64,000 bases of DNA from Microbacterium phyllosphaerae (GCF_017876435.1 NZ_JAGIOA010000001.1:2170001-2234000), one strand, 5' to 3'. Counted from the first letter of the stretch, positions 36,928 through 46,134 are shown. The notes: generated by a model from the letters alone, not told the origin. Program-made: numbers and translations.

Positions 36928-36999
36928 TGGGGTATGGTGTAATTGGCAACACGGCGGTTTCTGGTTCCGTTGTTCTTGGTTCGAGTCCAGGTACCCCAG
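36928..36999 (+). tRNA. tRNA-Gln (CTG)
   Basis: A 72-nt cloverleaf. Acceptor TGGGGTA pairs with TACCCCA, discriminator G. The anticodon loop TTCTGGT has anticodon CTG at 36961-36963; the anticodon stem GCGGT/TCCGT has a G-T pair and a T-T mismatch at the loop end. No CCA encoded. Confidence 0.95.
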
Positions 37000-37006
37000 C
37001 AAGACA

Positions 37007-37032
37007 AAAACCCCCGCGAGAGCGGGGGTTTT
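37007..37032. terminator. Bidirectional terminator after tRNA-Gln
   Basis: AAAACCCCCGC-GAGA-GCGGGGGTTTT: a perfect stem with an A run on one side and a T run on the other, so it can end both the tRNA transcript and the convergent gene at 37050. Confidence 0.92.
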
Positions 37033-37049
37033 GTCGTATCCGGTGGTGT

Positions 37050-37973
37050 CTACTCGCACTCTCCGATGAACCCGAGGTAGCAGACGGCCTCATGGGTCAC
37101 TGCTGGCTCGTAGTCGTCGTTCGAGACCTGTCGGGTGTCGATCTCGGCGCTGCGGTGCAGGTTGCCGTAGGAGCCCAGCGTGGCCACGTAGTACCCGTCG
37201 CCGTCCTGGGCCTTCATCTCGTCGATCGCGCTCTTGTACTCGGTGCAGAGCAGTGTCGCCGTCTCGGTGAGCTCGACATCGGCGCACGCCGCGGTGTAGG
37301 TGGCGGACATCTGGTTCGTGCAGTCGGTCCAGTCCTGGTTGACCGTGCACGGGTTCACGTCGTCCATGCTGACGTCGTAGCGTCCGGTCTCATACTCTTC
37401 GCTGTGGAAGGTCTCGGGCTTCTCCGGGGAATCGACCTTGGTCCAGTGCCGGGCTGTGGTGAAGGCAACGACGACGACGATCGCGGCGATCAGCAGCAGT
37501 GCCCCGATGATCGAGAGGGCGACCCAGAGGCCGACCCTCCTCTTCTTGGCCGGCTCGCCGTCTGCAACAGGTCCGTACCCGGGATACGCCGGGTTTCCGG
37601 TGGCGGCGCCGTCGTACCCCGGGTACGCGGCCGTCGCGGCGTACGCCGGATCCACGGGTGCGGCGGTCGGCGCGCCGTACGGGTCGACGAGAGGAGCGGT
37701 CGGCTGCGCGTCGAAGGTCGGCTGCGCCTCGTAGGCGGGCGGAGGCGCATCGAAAGCGGGCGGCGGCGCATCGTAAGCGGGCGCATCCGATGCGGGCGGC
37801 GGAGGCGTCTGCGCGGCCGGCCGGAGCGAGAGCCAGTACGCGTACCAGCTCTGCGTGGAGCCCGGATCTGCGGCGACCTGCTGCGCTTCGACCTCGGTGA
37901 GCTGTAAGCCGAGGGAACCGCGCAGATCCGGTCTCGTCAGGGACTCACGGAACTCCTCGAGTGACATCGTCAT
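37050..37973 (-). CDS. Proline-rich membrane-anchored protein of unknown function
   Basis: A 307-residue protein. An N-terminal roughly 50-residue domain (EFRESLTRPDLRGSLGLQLTEVEA...WYAYWLSLRPAA) is followed by a low-complexity Pro/Ala/Tyr linker of repeated DAPPPA and PGY units (about 54-140). Then come KKRR, one membrane segment (about 148-170) and an outside domain with five cysteines. The layout suggests a single-pass protein with a cytoplasmic sensor-like head. Starts MTMSLEEF; the second Met (37967) is an alternative start. Confidence 0.8.
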   Translation of the reverse strand: MTMSLEEFRESLTRPDLRGSLGLQLTEVEAQQVAADPGSTQSWYAYWLSLRPAAQTPPPPASDAPAYDAPPPAFDAPPPAYEAQPTFDAQPTAPLVDPYGAPTAAPVDPAYAATAAYPGYDGAATGNPAYPGYGPVADGEPAKKRRVGLWVALSIIGALLLIAAIVVVVAFTTARHWTKVDSPEKPETFHSEEYETGRYDVSMDDVNPCTVNQDWTDCTNQMSATYTAACADVELTETATLLCTEYKSAIDEMKAQDGDGYYVATLGSYGNLHRSAEIDTRQVSNDDYEPAVTHEAVCYLGFIGECE

Positions 37974-38126
37974 AGTGAAGAGAATGGCAGACCTGAGCGT
38001 TCGCAGACAATCCGAGAGAGCGTGCCCTACCAGTCGGATCCCGCCCGCGCCATGCCCTTCACGTCCGTGCGCCGCCGCGGCATCGTTGCGAGCGATTCAG
38101 CACGCTGGCGGACAGGAAGGTCGAGG

Positions 38127-39086
38127 ATGGCGCTCAGACGAGTCGTTCCGGGGGAGGAACCGGGAATCCGGCGTCGTCGATCCGGTTCCGGATTCAGGTA
38201 CCTCGATGCGGGCGGCGACCCCGTCTCCGAGGCCGACCGTGAGCGGATCCACGACCTCGCGATCCCGCCGGCGTGGAAGGACGTCTGGATCGCCGCCGAT
38301 CCTCTCGCGCATATCCAGGCCGTCGGCACGGATGACGCCGGTCGACGCCAGTACCTCTATCACCCGCTGTGGCGGACGGGACGGGACCAGCGCAAGTTCG
38401 CCCGGGCACTGCGACTGGCAGAGGCATTGCCCGCGGCCAGGGCGAAGGTGACGCGCGCGATCGGGGAATCCGGCCTGACACGCGAGCGGGCGCTCGCGGT
38501 GGCGTTCCGGCTCCTCGACGATGCGGCCCTTCGGATCGGCTCGGAACGGTACCTCGTGAAGCACGGCAGCCGAGGGCTCTCGACGCTTCGACGCCGCGAT
38601 GTGCGTATCGACGGAAGCACCGTCTCCCTGAGCTTCCCTGCCAAGAGCAAGCAGCTGGCCTCGATCGAGATCTCGGATGCCGCCCTGGCCGAAGCGCTGT
38701 CGGAGTTCGCGGTCGGATCCCCGCGCGCCGCGCTGCTCGCCTATCGAAAGGGTCGCCGCAGGGTGCGTCTGACCTCGGGGGAGGTGAACGACTACCTGCG
38801 GGAGGTCGCGGGGGCTGCGTTCACGGCGAAGGACTTCCGCACGCTGCACGGCACGATCCTCGCGGCGGATGCGCTCGCGCGGATCGGTCGGCTCGAGACG
38901 AAGAACGAGCGACGGCGTGCCGAGCGTCTGGCCGTGCAGGCCACGGCCTCGGCGCTCGGCAACACCCTCGCGGTGGCTCGGGGGAGCTACATCGACCCGC
39001 GCGTCTTCCGGCTCTACGCGCGCGGCCGCACCCTCGATCTGACCGTGTCGCCCGAGACGGCGATCCGCAGGCTGCTCGGGCGCTGA
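38127..39086 (+). CDS. Type IB DNA topoisomerase (eukaryote/poxvirus-like)
   Basis: A 319-residue protein. Catalytic landmarks of TopIB are seen: an Arg-containing LRIGSERY, a basic RKGRRRVRLTSGEVNDYLRE region, TAKDFRTLHGT (Arg and His of the active site), and the nucleophile Tyr in GSYIDPRVF near the C-terminus. Such short TopIB enzymes are widespread in actinobacteria and relax supercoils of both signs. ATG at 38127 with AGGAAGG about 8 nt upstream. Confidence 0.92.
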   Translation: MALRRVVPGEEPGIRRRRSGSGFRYLDAGGDPVSEADRERIHDLAIPPAWKDVWIAADPLAHIQAVGTDDAGRRQYLYHPLWRTGRDQRKFARALRLAEALPAARAKVTRAIGESGLTRERALAVAFRLLDDAALRIGSERYLVKHGSRGLSTLRRRDVRIDGSTVSLSFPAKSKQLASIEISDAALAEALSEFAVGSPRAALLAYRKGRRRVRLTSGEVNDYLREVAGAAFTAKDFRTLHGTILAADALARIGRLETKNERRRAERLAVQATASALGNTLAVARGSYIDPRVFRLYARGRTLDLTVSPETAIRRLLGR

Positions 39087-39093
39087 CCGCGCG

Positions 39094-39951
39094 TCAGTTC
39101 GCGCGCGGGTAGGTGTAGAAGCCTTCCCCGGTGGCGACGCCGAGCTTGCCCTTGTCGATGTACTGCTCCTTGAGCAGCTCGGCGAAGCGCTGCTGCTTCT
39201 CGCCACCCATGCGAGAGATGTTGTAGGCCGTCGTCAGCCCCACGATGTCGTAGATCTCGAAGGGCCCGGCCGGTGCCCCGGTGCCGATGCGCCAGGTCGC
39301 GTCGATCGCCTCCGGTTCCGCGATCCCGTCGACGAGCAACTCGGCGCCCGCCTCCAGGAATGGCACGAGAAGTGAGTTCAGGAGGTATCCCGCCTTCTCC
39401 TTCTTGATCTCGATCGGGACCATGCCGATCTGCGCGGCGAAGTCGACGACCTGGTCGTAGACACCGGGAGCGGTGTCGGGTGTGCCCATCACCTCGGCGG
39501 TGTTGTGCGACCAGATCTCGTTCGCGAAGTGCAGCGCGAGGAAGCGATCGGGGCGGCCGGTCGATTCGGCCAGCGCGCTGGGAAGGAGGGTCGAGGAGTT
39601 GGTCGCGAAGATCGTCGTCGCCGGCGCCACTCCGGCGAGCGTCCGGTAGATGCTCTGCTTGAGCTCCAGGCTCTCCGGCACCGCTTCGATGATGAGGTCT
39701 GCGTCAGAAGCTGCATCCGCGAGATCCGAGGTCAACCGGATGCGTCCGATCGCGCTCTGCGCGCCTCCGTCGGCGGCGTTCTCCACACCGTCCGCGACGT
39801 AGCGCGCGGCGAGTCCCTCGAAGCGCTCGGCTGCGCGGTCGAGCGCCGCCTGATCGATGTCGTAGGCCACGACGTCGAATCCGTGGAAAGCGGTCTGGAA
39901 CGCGATCTGCGATCCGAGGACGCCGGTGCCGAGAACGGTGATGTTCTTCAT
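39094..39951 (-). CDS. 3-hydroxyacyl-CoA dehydrogenase-family protein
   Basis: A 285-residue NAD-dependent dehydrogenase. Rossmann motif VLGTGVLGSQIA is near 5-16 and VAYDID (NAD-binding acid) follows. Where true 3-hydroxyacyl-CoA dehydrogenases have HFFNP, this protein has HFANEIWSHNTAEVMG, a variant subfamily often labelled 3-hydroxybutyryl-CoA dehydrogenase whose substrate is unproved. GAAGGAAGAG precedes the ATG. It follows the MarR gene on the same strand with a 35-nt gap and is probably controlled by it. Confidence 0.85.
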   Translation of the reverse strand: MKNITVLGTGVLGSQIAFQTAFHGFDVVAYDIDQAALDRAAERFEGLAARYVADGVENAADGGAQSAIGRIRLTSDLADAASDADLIIEAVPESLELKQSIYRTLAGVAPATTIFATNSSTLLPSALAESTGRPDRFLALHFANEIWSHNTAEVMGTPDTAPGVYDQVVDFAAQIGMVPIEIKKEKAGYLLNSLLVPFLEAGAELLVDGIAEPEAIDATWRIGTGAPAGPFEIYDIVGLTTAYNISRMGGEKQQRFAELLKEQYIDKGKLGVATGEGFYTYPRAN

Positions 39952-39986
39952 TTCTCTTCCTTCTGTGGTGGCCTTGTGGGCCGTGG

Positions 39987-40433
39987 TCACGATGCGGCGT
40001 CGCCGCGGTCGAAGCGCAGGAGGTCATGCGCGAAGCGCGAGACCTCCGCGTCCGACCACTGCGCGAGATGGGTGTCGATCACGTGCCGCAGCGTGTCGAG
40101 TGTCCTGCGGAAGGCGTCTTCACCGTCCGGCGTGAGTGCGAGAGGGCGTCCGCGTCCTGCCGTCGAGGGCATCTCCTGAACGAGTCCCAGCGCGATGAGG
40201 GAGGAGAGCTGGCGGGACACCGTCGAGCGGTTGAGGCGGAACATCTGCGCGATGTCGGTCGAGCGGATCCCCGGCTCATCGGCGATGGCCATCACGATCG
40301 ACTGGTCGGTGATCGACAGGTGCGTCTCGCCGGAGCGGGCGTCGACCAGACCGCGTCGCGTGATCGCCAGGAGGGATCTCAGCACCGTGGCGCTGTCCTG
40401 CCCTCGTGCGTCCGCATCCTCGATCTGTTGCAT
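39987..40433 (-). CDS. MarR-family regulator
   Basis: A 148-residue protein starting MQQIEDADARG. The winged helix is DEPGIRSTDIAQMFRLNRSTVSRQLSSLIALGLVQEMP, with a wing at AGRGRPLALTPDGE. Its start codon lies inside one of two near-identical palindromes, strongly suggesting autoregulation. The downstream dehydrogenase is the likely regulated partner; divergent pepN may also be affected. Confidence 0.92.
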   Translation of the reverse strand: MQQIEDADARGQDSATVLRSLLAITRRGLVDARSGETHLSITDQSIVMAIADEPGIRSTDIAQMFRLNRSTVSRQLSSLIALGLVQEMPSTAGRGRPLALTPDGEDAFRRTLDTLRHVIDTHLAQWSDAEVSRFAHDLLRFDRGDAAS

Positions 40434-40469
40434 ACTGCAACTCTAGAACTCACTGTTGCATAGTGCAAC
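40427..40469. promoter_or_regulatory. Double MarR operator
   Basis: GTTGCATACTGCAAC (40427-40441) and GTTGCATAGTGCAAC (40455-40469): two perfect GTTGCA-N3-TGCAAC palindromes, with centres 28 bp apart. The first covers the MarR start codon and the second the promoter region between MarR and pepN. Confidence 0.85.
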
Positions 40470-40521
40470 TCACGCGTCGTGACGAAGCGCGGACATCGGG
40501 CCCGGATGACAGGATGGAGGA

Positions 40522-43008
40522 ATGCACACAGCCAACCTCACGCGAGAGGAGACCGCCGCGCGATCCGCCGCGATCTCCGTGCGCAGCATCCGCGTCGAAC
40601 TCGATCTCACCGGAGCGCCCGAGCGGGCGCGCACGGGGTTCCCGACGGTGACGACGCTCGAGTTCAGCTCGACGGTCGAATCGACCTGGCTGGACTTCAT
40701 CGGCGAGAGCGTGGAGCGCGTCATCGTCAACGGTGCCGAGCAGGAGGTCGTCCACGACGGTGCCCGCATCGCTGTACACGGTCTCGTGGACGCCAACATC
40801 GTCCGCGTCGAGGCCGTCGGCGCCTACAGCCGTTCGGGTGAGGGGCTGCACCGCTTCCACGATCCGGTCGACGACCGCACGTACCTGTACACGCAGTACG
40901 AGCCCGCCGACTCCCGGCGCGTCATGGCGTGCTTCGAGCAGCCGGACATCAAGGCGTCCTATACGTTCGTGATTGATGCGCCGGCGGGGTGGGAGGTCCT
41001 CTCGAACCAGTCCGCAGCAGCCGTCGACGTCGGTGTCGGCGTGCAGCGCGTCGAGTTCGCCCCGACGCTGCCGATCTCGAGCTACATCACCTCGATCGCC
41101 GCGGGTCCCTACGCCCGCGTCGACGGCGACTGGCGGCGCGACGAGCAGCACATCGCGCTGGGAGTGCTCGTGCGACAGTCGCTGGCGCAGTATCTGGAGT
41201 CGCACGAGATCCTCGACGTCACGCGTCAGGGCCTCGATTTCTTCACGGATGCTTTCGACTACCCGTACCCCTGGGGCAAGTACGACCAGATCTTCGTGCC
41301 CGAGTACAACCTCGGCGCGATGGAGAACCCGGGGCTCGTCACCTTCACCGAGGCGTACCTCTCGCGAGGCGCCGCGACGGACGCCCAGCGGGCGGCTCGC
41401 GCGAACACGATCCTGCATGAGATGGCCCACATGTGGTTCGGCGACCTCGTGACCATGAAGTGGTGGGATGACCTGTGGCTCAAGGAGTCCTTCGCCGACT
41501 ACATGGGCTCGCACGCGTCTGCGGTCGCAACACGTTTCCATGATGCGTGGGTGAAGTTCGCCGCCAATCGCAAGGCCTGGGCCTACCAGCAGGATCAGCT
41601 TCCGACGACTCATCCGATCGTCGCGGACATCACGGATCTCGAGGCGGCCAAGCTCAATTTCGACGGGATCACCTATGCCAAGGGCGCAGCCGTCCTCAAG
41701 CAGCTGGTCGCCTTCGTCGGGGACGACGCGTTCTTCGAGGGCGCTCGGCGGTACTTCGCCGCGAACGCGTTCGGCAACACGACGCTCGACGACTTCCTCG
41801 TCGAGCTGAGCGCGGTGTCGGGTCGCGACATGTCCGCGTGGTCAAGGGCCTGGTTGCAGACGACGGGTGTCTCGACGCTCGAGGTCGAGACGGATGCCGA
41901 GGGGGCGACCGTGCTCGTCCAGAGCGATCCTCGCCCTCACCGCCTGCGCGTCGGGTTCTACGACCGCGTCGAAGGTCGCGTCATCCGCCGCGAGCAGATG
42001 GCGATCGACATCCACGACGAGCGCACTCCGGTGGACCTGCCCGACGCCGATCTCGTTCTGCTCAACGACGACGATCTCACGTACGCCAAGGTGCGCCTCG
42101 ACGAGGCTTCGCTGGCGACCGTGCAGGACTCGCTGTCGGCCGTCGAGGACCCTCTCGCGCGGGCGGTCATCTGGTCGTCCCTGTGGAACGCGACGCGGGA
42201 CGGCGAACTGCCGGCGACCCGGTACACCTCGATCGTGCGAGCACATGCGCCGCGGGAGTCGAACATCGGACTCCTGGCCGGTGTTCTGGCGAACGCGCTG
42301 TTCGCGATCCGACACTATGTCGCGGATGATGTCACGCGTGACGAGCAGCGACGGTGGGTGGAGACCGCGTGGAGCGCTCTGCACGCAGCGGATGCCGGGA
42401 GCGACGCGCAGCTCTCGTGGGCCCGTGCTCTCGCGGCGGCGTCGGCCTTCGACGATGCACGTGCCGGAGACCTCCGGGCGATCCTCGACGGCGACGCCCC
42501 TGAGGGGTTGATCGTCGATCCCGACCTGCGATGGCAGCTGCTGACGGCTCTCGTGACGACCGGCCATGCCGGGACCGACGAGATCGCGGGCGAACAGCAC
42601 CGTGATGACACCGGAAGCGGTCGCACCGCCACGCGCCGGGCTCTCGCGTCGCGCCCGGACGAAGCGGTCCGTGCCGAGGCGTGGGCCGCGGCGTGGGGCG
42701 ACGAATCGCTCAGCAACGACCACCTCGACGCGGTGATCGCGGGCGTCCGCGCCGGCGGGCGCCGCGACCTGATCGCGGGCTTCGATGAGCAGTACTTCGC
42801 CCGGATCGGCGATGCCTGGGCGGGGCGGAGCATCGAACTGGCGCGGCGTCTCGTCGTCGGCCTCTTCCCGGCGACGCCGAGTCTCGCTCTGGTGGATGCC
42901 TGGATCGCCGAGAACGGATCGGCACCTGCCGCCCTGCGCCGCGTCGTGGTCGAGCAGCGTGACCATCTCGCTCGAGACCTCCGCGTGCGAGCGGCCCAGG
43001 CTCAGTAG
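40522..43008 (+). CDS. pepN: Aminopeptidase N (M1 family)
   Basis: An 828-residue zinc metallopeptidase removing N-terminal residues in the cytoplasm. GAMEN exopeptidase motif at 265-269, zinc-binding HEMAH at 299-303, and the third ligand Glu322 in LWLKESFADY, the exact HExxH-18-E spacing. The C-terminal ERAP1-like helical half is complete. ATG at 40522 with GGAGG just before. The last 7 nt overlap the convergent APH gene. Confidence 0.96.
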   Translation: MHTANLTREETAARSAAISVRSIRVELDLTGAPERARTGFPTVTTLEFSSTVESTWLDFIGESVERVIVNGAEQEVVHDGARIAVHGLVDANIVRVEAVGAYSRSGEGLHRFHDPVDDRTYLYTQYEPADSRRVMACFEQPDIKASYTFVIDAPAGWEVLSNQSAAAVDVGVGVQRVEFAPTLPISSYITSIAAGPYARVDGDWRRDEQHIALGVLVRQSLAQYLESHEILDVTRQGLDFFTDAFDYPYPWGKYDQIFVPEYNLGAMENPGLVTFTEAYLSRGAATDAQRAARANTILHEMAHMWFGDLVTMKWWDDLWLKESFADYMGSHASAVATRFHDAWVKFAANRKAWAYQQDQLPTTHPIVADITDLEAAKLNFDGITYAKGAAVLKQLVAFVGDDAFFEGARRYFAANAFGNTTLDDFLVELSAVSGRDMSAWSRAWLQTTGVSTLEVETDAEGATVLVQSDPRPHRLRVGFYDRVEGRVIRREQMAIDIHDERTPVDLPDADLVLLNDDDLTYAKVRLDEASLATVQDSLSAVEDPLARAVIWSSLWNATRDGELPATRYTSIVRAHAPRESNIGLLAGVLANALFAIRHYVADDVTRDEQRRWVETAWSALHAADAGSDAQLSWARALAAASAFDDARAGDLRAILDGDAPEGLIVDPDLRWQLLTALVTTGHAGTDEIAGEQHRDDTGSGRTATRRALASRPDEAVRAEAWAAAWGDESLSNDHLDAVIAGVRAGGRRDLIAGFDEQYFARIGDAWAGRSIELARRLVVGLFPATPSLALVDAWIAENGSAPAALRRVVVEQRDHLARDLRVRAAQAQ

Positions 43009-43880
43009 GTGTCCAGCGCCTCGGCGGTCGACTGCCCGACGGCGAGGTACTCGGGTCGATCGTCGCTCTGCGTCAGCAGGATGAGGGCGATGTAGGCAGC
43101 CCACGCTCGCGCCCGCACCCAGGTCGCATCGTCGTACCGCGAATCCGTGGCGTCCCGGAACGCACCCAGCCCCGGAGCATCGAAGAGCATCCATGCCGAT
43201 GCGAGATCGTAGGCGGGGTCGCCGACGGTGACGTCGCCGAAGTCGATGAGTGCGGCGAGCCGTCCCTCGTGCACGAGCAGGTTTCCCGGGTGCAGATCCC
43301 CGTGGATCCAGACCTGTTCGACACACGGTCGTGCTGCGAGGCCGTCGACCCAGGCGCCGCGCAGGGCCGACCGTGCGGGAAGGGTGTCGAGTCGAGGACG
43401 CATCACGTCGTCTCGAGTGATCAGGGCTCGACCGCGCACGGGGTTGAGTGGTGCGTCGACGGGGGCGGGGGCATGAAGGGCCTGGAGCGCCGCTGCGAGT
43501 CGCGGTGCCCAGGCGGCGTTCTCGGCTCGCGGCGCGCGGAGGGCGTTCGTGCCTTCGATCCAGGGGGTGACTGACCACGGCCACGGGAAGACGTCGCCCG
43601 GTTCGCCCGCGATCACGGGGATCGGAGTCCGGATGCCGAGCACCGCGAGCGCCGGACCGATCTCGGGGAGGGCTCGCTGCTCGTTCGCGATGAGCGGGAC
43701 GGCGAGGGCGCGGCGGGGGAGGCGGACGACGAGCTCTGATCCCAGCCGCCACATCGAGTTGTCCCACCCGTCGGCGAACAGCGTCAGGGGAAGGTCGGCC
43801 AGTTCCGGGGCAGCGGCGCGAAGCAGAGTGCGTACACCGCCCTCGTCGAGCGACCACTCGGCCGAGGGGGAGTCCGCCAT
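43002..43880 (-). CDS. Aminoglycoside-phosphotransferase-family kinase
   Basis: A 292-residue protein of the APH fold. The catalytic loop is WIHGDLHPGNLL and the metal Asp is in ALIDFGDVTVGDPAYDLA. An N-terminal ATP lobe LFADGWDNSMWRLGSELVVRLPRR is present. This family includes antibiotic kinases but also many small-molecule kinases; nothing here shows resistance. The stop overlaps pepN by 7 nt, and the start is 2 nt after the MBL gene on the same strand. Confidence 0.85.
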   Translation of the reverse strand: MADSPSAEWSLDEGGVRTLLRAAAPELADLPLTLFADGWDNSMWRLGSELVVRLPRRALAVPLIANEQRALPEIGPALAVLGIRTPIPVIAGEPGDVFPWPWSVTPWIEGTNALRAPRAENAAWAPRLAAALQALHAPAPVDAPLNPVRGRALITRDDVMRPRLDTLPARSALRGAWVDGLAARPCVEQVWIHGDLHPGNLLVHEGRLAALIDFGDVTVGDPAYDLASAWMLFDAPGLGAFRDATDSRYDDATWVRARAWAAYIALILLTQSDDRPEYLAVGQSTAEALDTY

Positions 43881-43882
43881 GC

Positions 43883-44521
43883 TCAGATGTCGAGCGAGTC
43901 GCCCGGCTCGAGCACCGAGAACTCACCGCCGCCCTGCTCTGTCGCCCACTGCAGGCGCTGGCGATGCATGGTCTTGCCGGCCACCGAGAGCGTCATGTCG
44001 TGCGTCCCGAACGCGCGACGCGGCTTCACGGCGAGCACGTAATCCATCGCCTCGCCGATCTTCAGCCACGGAGCGCCGAGGGGAGCGGCGAGGGTGCCGA
44101 CCTCGATGCCTTCCGGCACGGCATAGGAGTCTCCGGGGTAGTAGAAGTCGCCGTTCACGAGCACGCCGACGTTCTCGACGGTCGGGAGGGACGAGTGGAT
44201 CACCTCATGCGTTCCTCCGAAGAAGCGCAGCGAGAACGCTCCGGCGTCCACCGCGTCACCGGGCGCCACGACCGAGATCTCGTAACCGTCGGCGGCACTC
44301 GCGACGCCGGCAGGCGCATAGATCGGCGTGCCGGGGGCGGCGCGCAGGATGCGATCGAGGTGCTCAGGGGTCCAGTGGTCGGGGTGCTCGTGGGTGATGA
44401 CCACGGCGACGAGGCCGGCGAGATCGTTCAGGGGAGCCGTGAACGAACCCGGGTCGATGAGGAGGACGTCATCGCCCTGCTGGAGGCGAAGAGCCGCATG
44501 TTCGAATTTCGTGACGCGCAT
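43883..44521 (-). CDS. Metallo-beta-lactamase-fold hydrolase
   Basis: A 212-residue protein (from MRVTKFEHAALRL). The metal motif HEHPDHW, with FGGTHEVIHS and GDFYYPGDS, supplies the other ligands, resembling the UlaG/YycJ-like group of small MBL hydrolases. The substrate is unknown. TTG at 44533 is in frame, but GAAGGAG would abut it; the ATG at 44521 leaves a long 12-nt spacing, so the start is uncertain. Followed 2 nt later by the APH gene, suggesting one transcript. Confidence 0.85.
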   Translation of the reverse strand: MRVTKFEHAALRLQQGDDVLLIDPGSFTAPLNDLAGLVAVVITHEHPDHWTPEHLDRILRAAPGTPIYAPAGVASAADGYEISVVAPGDAVDAGAFSLRFFGGTHEVIHSSLPTVENVGVLVNGDFYYPGDSYAVPEGIEVGTLAAPLGAPWLKIGEAMDYVLAVKPRRAFGTHDMTLSVAGKTMHRQRLQWATEQGGGEFSVLEPGDSLDI

Positions 44522-44673
44522 GGGATGAGTCAACTCCTTCCGAGCCTCACTGGCAAACCGCTGGCCGGTGCGCCACGCCCGGGAATCGAGGAGGGCGCGG
44601 CTCGATTTGGCGGCGCGAGAATCGTCGTGGCATACTTGAACAGTTGTCGCGGCACGGAAACGTTCCGCCAGAC

Positions 44674-44746
44674 GGCCCCATCGTATAGCGGCCTAGTACG
44701 CTGCCCTCTCACGGCGGTAACGCGGGTTCGAATCCCGCTGGGGTCA
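44674..44746 (+). tRNA. tRNA-Glu (CTC)
   Basis: A 73-nt cloverleaf. Acceptor GGCCCCA pairs with TGGGGTC (one G-T), discriminator A. Anticodon stem CTGCC/GGCGG with loop CTCTCAC and anticodon CTC at 44708-44710; T arm GCGGG-TTCGAAT-CCCGC. CCA not encoded. Confidence 0.96.
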
Positions 44747-44757
44747 CACAACACACG

Positions 44758-44783
44758 AAAGCCCTCGGTTCTCCGAGGGCTTT
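44758..44783. terminator. Bidirectional terminator after tRNA-Glu
   Basis: AAAGCCCTCGG-TTCT-CCGAGGGCTTT, a perfect 11-bp stem. It serves the tRNA and, on the other strand, the convergent acyltransferase gene. Confidence 0.85.
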
Positions 44784-44811
44784 CGTCGTATCCGCGGGCG
44801 ATTCCTACCGC

Positions 44812-46134
44812 TCAGGTGGCCGATCTCCGCCGCGTGCCCGCCAGCCACAGCGCGAGAGCGGTGCATCCGAGCGCGATCGCGGCGAGCGGGAAGTCGAGGC
44901 CGTACGCGGTGATCGCGATGATCGGCGCGATGAAGACCAGCACAGCGGCGACGACGGCGCCGGTCGAGGGGAACCGTGCCGTGCCGCCGACCGGCACCTT
45001 CTCGAACCGGATCAACCAGAGCGACAGCACCCATACCGCGGCGAGCACCACGGCGAGGAACAGCGGCCGCGTACACCACCAGATCGCGCTCCCCGGTGCA
45101 GGGAGCGGAATCGGGAGTACGAGCTGGATGCCGATCAGCACCATGATCATGGGCAGATGCCACAGATAGACGGTCATGAGACGTGAGCCGATCAGGAAGA
45201 CCACGCCCTGAGCCGCTCTCTGCCTCATGAGGGCGGTCAGGGGCCTGTGCAGCAGAGTCAGGGCGGCGGCCTGGATCACCGCGAGCATGACCATCGCTGT
45301 GGTGGGAGGCCATTGATTGCCGAGCATGTTCCACGAGTAGCCTCCGAGCGATACCAGCCCCCAGAGCGCCGCATAGCCCGCTGCGATGAGCAGCAGCAGC
45401 TGCCACCAGCGGCGTGCGCCGAACCAGCCGTCGAAGAGGAAGAAACCGATCTGCTGGGCGAACAGCCAGACGAAGACGATATTGGGGATGCCGAACAGCT
45501 CCTGGCCGAGTCCGTAGCCCGATCCCGCGACGGGCTGGATGCCGAGGAACCCGCCGATGACCGTGAACCGGAACGTGTCGACGAGCACTGCGCCCGCGAG
45601 GAGGCCCACGAGCACCCAGGCGCCGTAGCGCTCGTGCAGCCGCATCATCGCCGGGGCGAGAGCCTGGACGATCATGTACGCGGCGAGGAACCACAGCGGG
45701 GAGCCGACGCCGATCGCGATGGTGTCGACGAGGTCGGGATCGATCCCGACCAACCGGGTGGCGCCGAGGACCACGGTGAAGAAGATGAACAACGGCAGCG
45801 CGGGGCGGGAGAGCCGCAGCAGACGCACCCGGACGAAGTCCACCGCCGAATCTCCACGGGCCGATGCCGATCGCCACCCCGCGCGGGCCGCGTATCCGCC
45901 GACCACGAAGAACAGCGGCATGATGTTCGCGATCCACGACGCCGCCGTGAACCAGGACTGCGCCTCGACGGTGCGCTCGATCAGCAATGACCCGTCCGGT
46001 GCGCGACCGACCCCCGTGAACAGGATGTGCACGAAGACCACCAGGACGACGCACACGACTCGCGCCAGATCGAGGGTGAGATCACGACCTGCAGGTACGG
46101 TGCGGGTCGTCGAGTCGGTGGCGGCGCTGCTCAT
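44812..46134 (-). CDS. Acyltransferase-3-family membrane protein
   Basis: A 440-residue protein with about 11 membrane segments. The N-terminal RDLTLDLARVVCVVLVVFVHI (acyltransferase 3 start, though the usual RxxH pair is weak here), FFVVGGYA, and the LWHLP segment fit the family of membrane O-acyltransferases modifying cell-surface sugars or lipids. The acceptor is unknown. ATG at 46134 with TAGAGT 7 nt upstream. Confidence 0.88.
   Translation of the reverse strand: MSSAATDSTTRTVPAGRDLTLDLARVVCVVLVVFVHILFTGVGRAPDGSLLIERTVEAQSWFTAASWIANIMPLFFVVGGYAARAGWRSASARGDSAVDFVRVRLLRLSRPALPLFIFFTVVLGATRLVGIDPDLVDTIAIGVGSPLWFLAAYMIVQALAPAMMRLHERYGAWVLVGLLAGAVLVDTFRFTVIGGFLGIQPVAGSGYGLGQELFGIPNIVFVWLFAQQIGFFLFDGWFGARRWWQLLLLIAAGYAALWGLVSLGGYSWNMLGNQWPPTTAMVMLAVIQAAALTLLHRPLTALMRQRAAQGVVFLIGSRLMTVYLWHLPMIMVLIGIQLVLPIPLPAPGSAIWWCTRPLFLAVVLAAVWVLSLWLIRFEKVPVGGTARFPSTGAVVAAVLVFIAPIIAITAYGLDFPLAAIALGCTALALWLAGTRRRSAT

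Noticed and set aside
37438..37900. Tandem repeats in the proline-rich linker as a possible CRISPR or satellite
   Set aside because: The repeats are short, irregular codon-level repeats (DAPPPA, PGY) within a coding frame and have no constant spacers.
43002..43880. Antibiotic resistance by the aminoglycoside phosphotransferase-like gene
   Set aside because: The APH fold covers many unrelated kinases, and there is no mobile context or close match to a known resistance enzyme that I can see.
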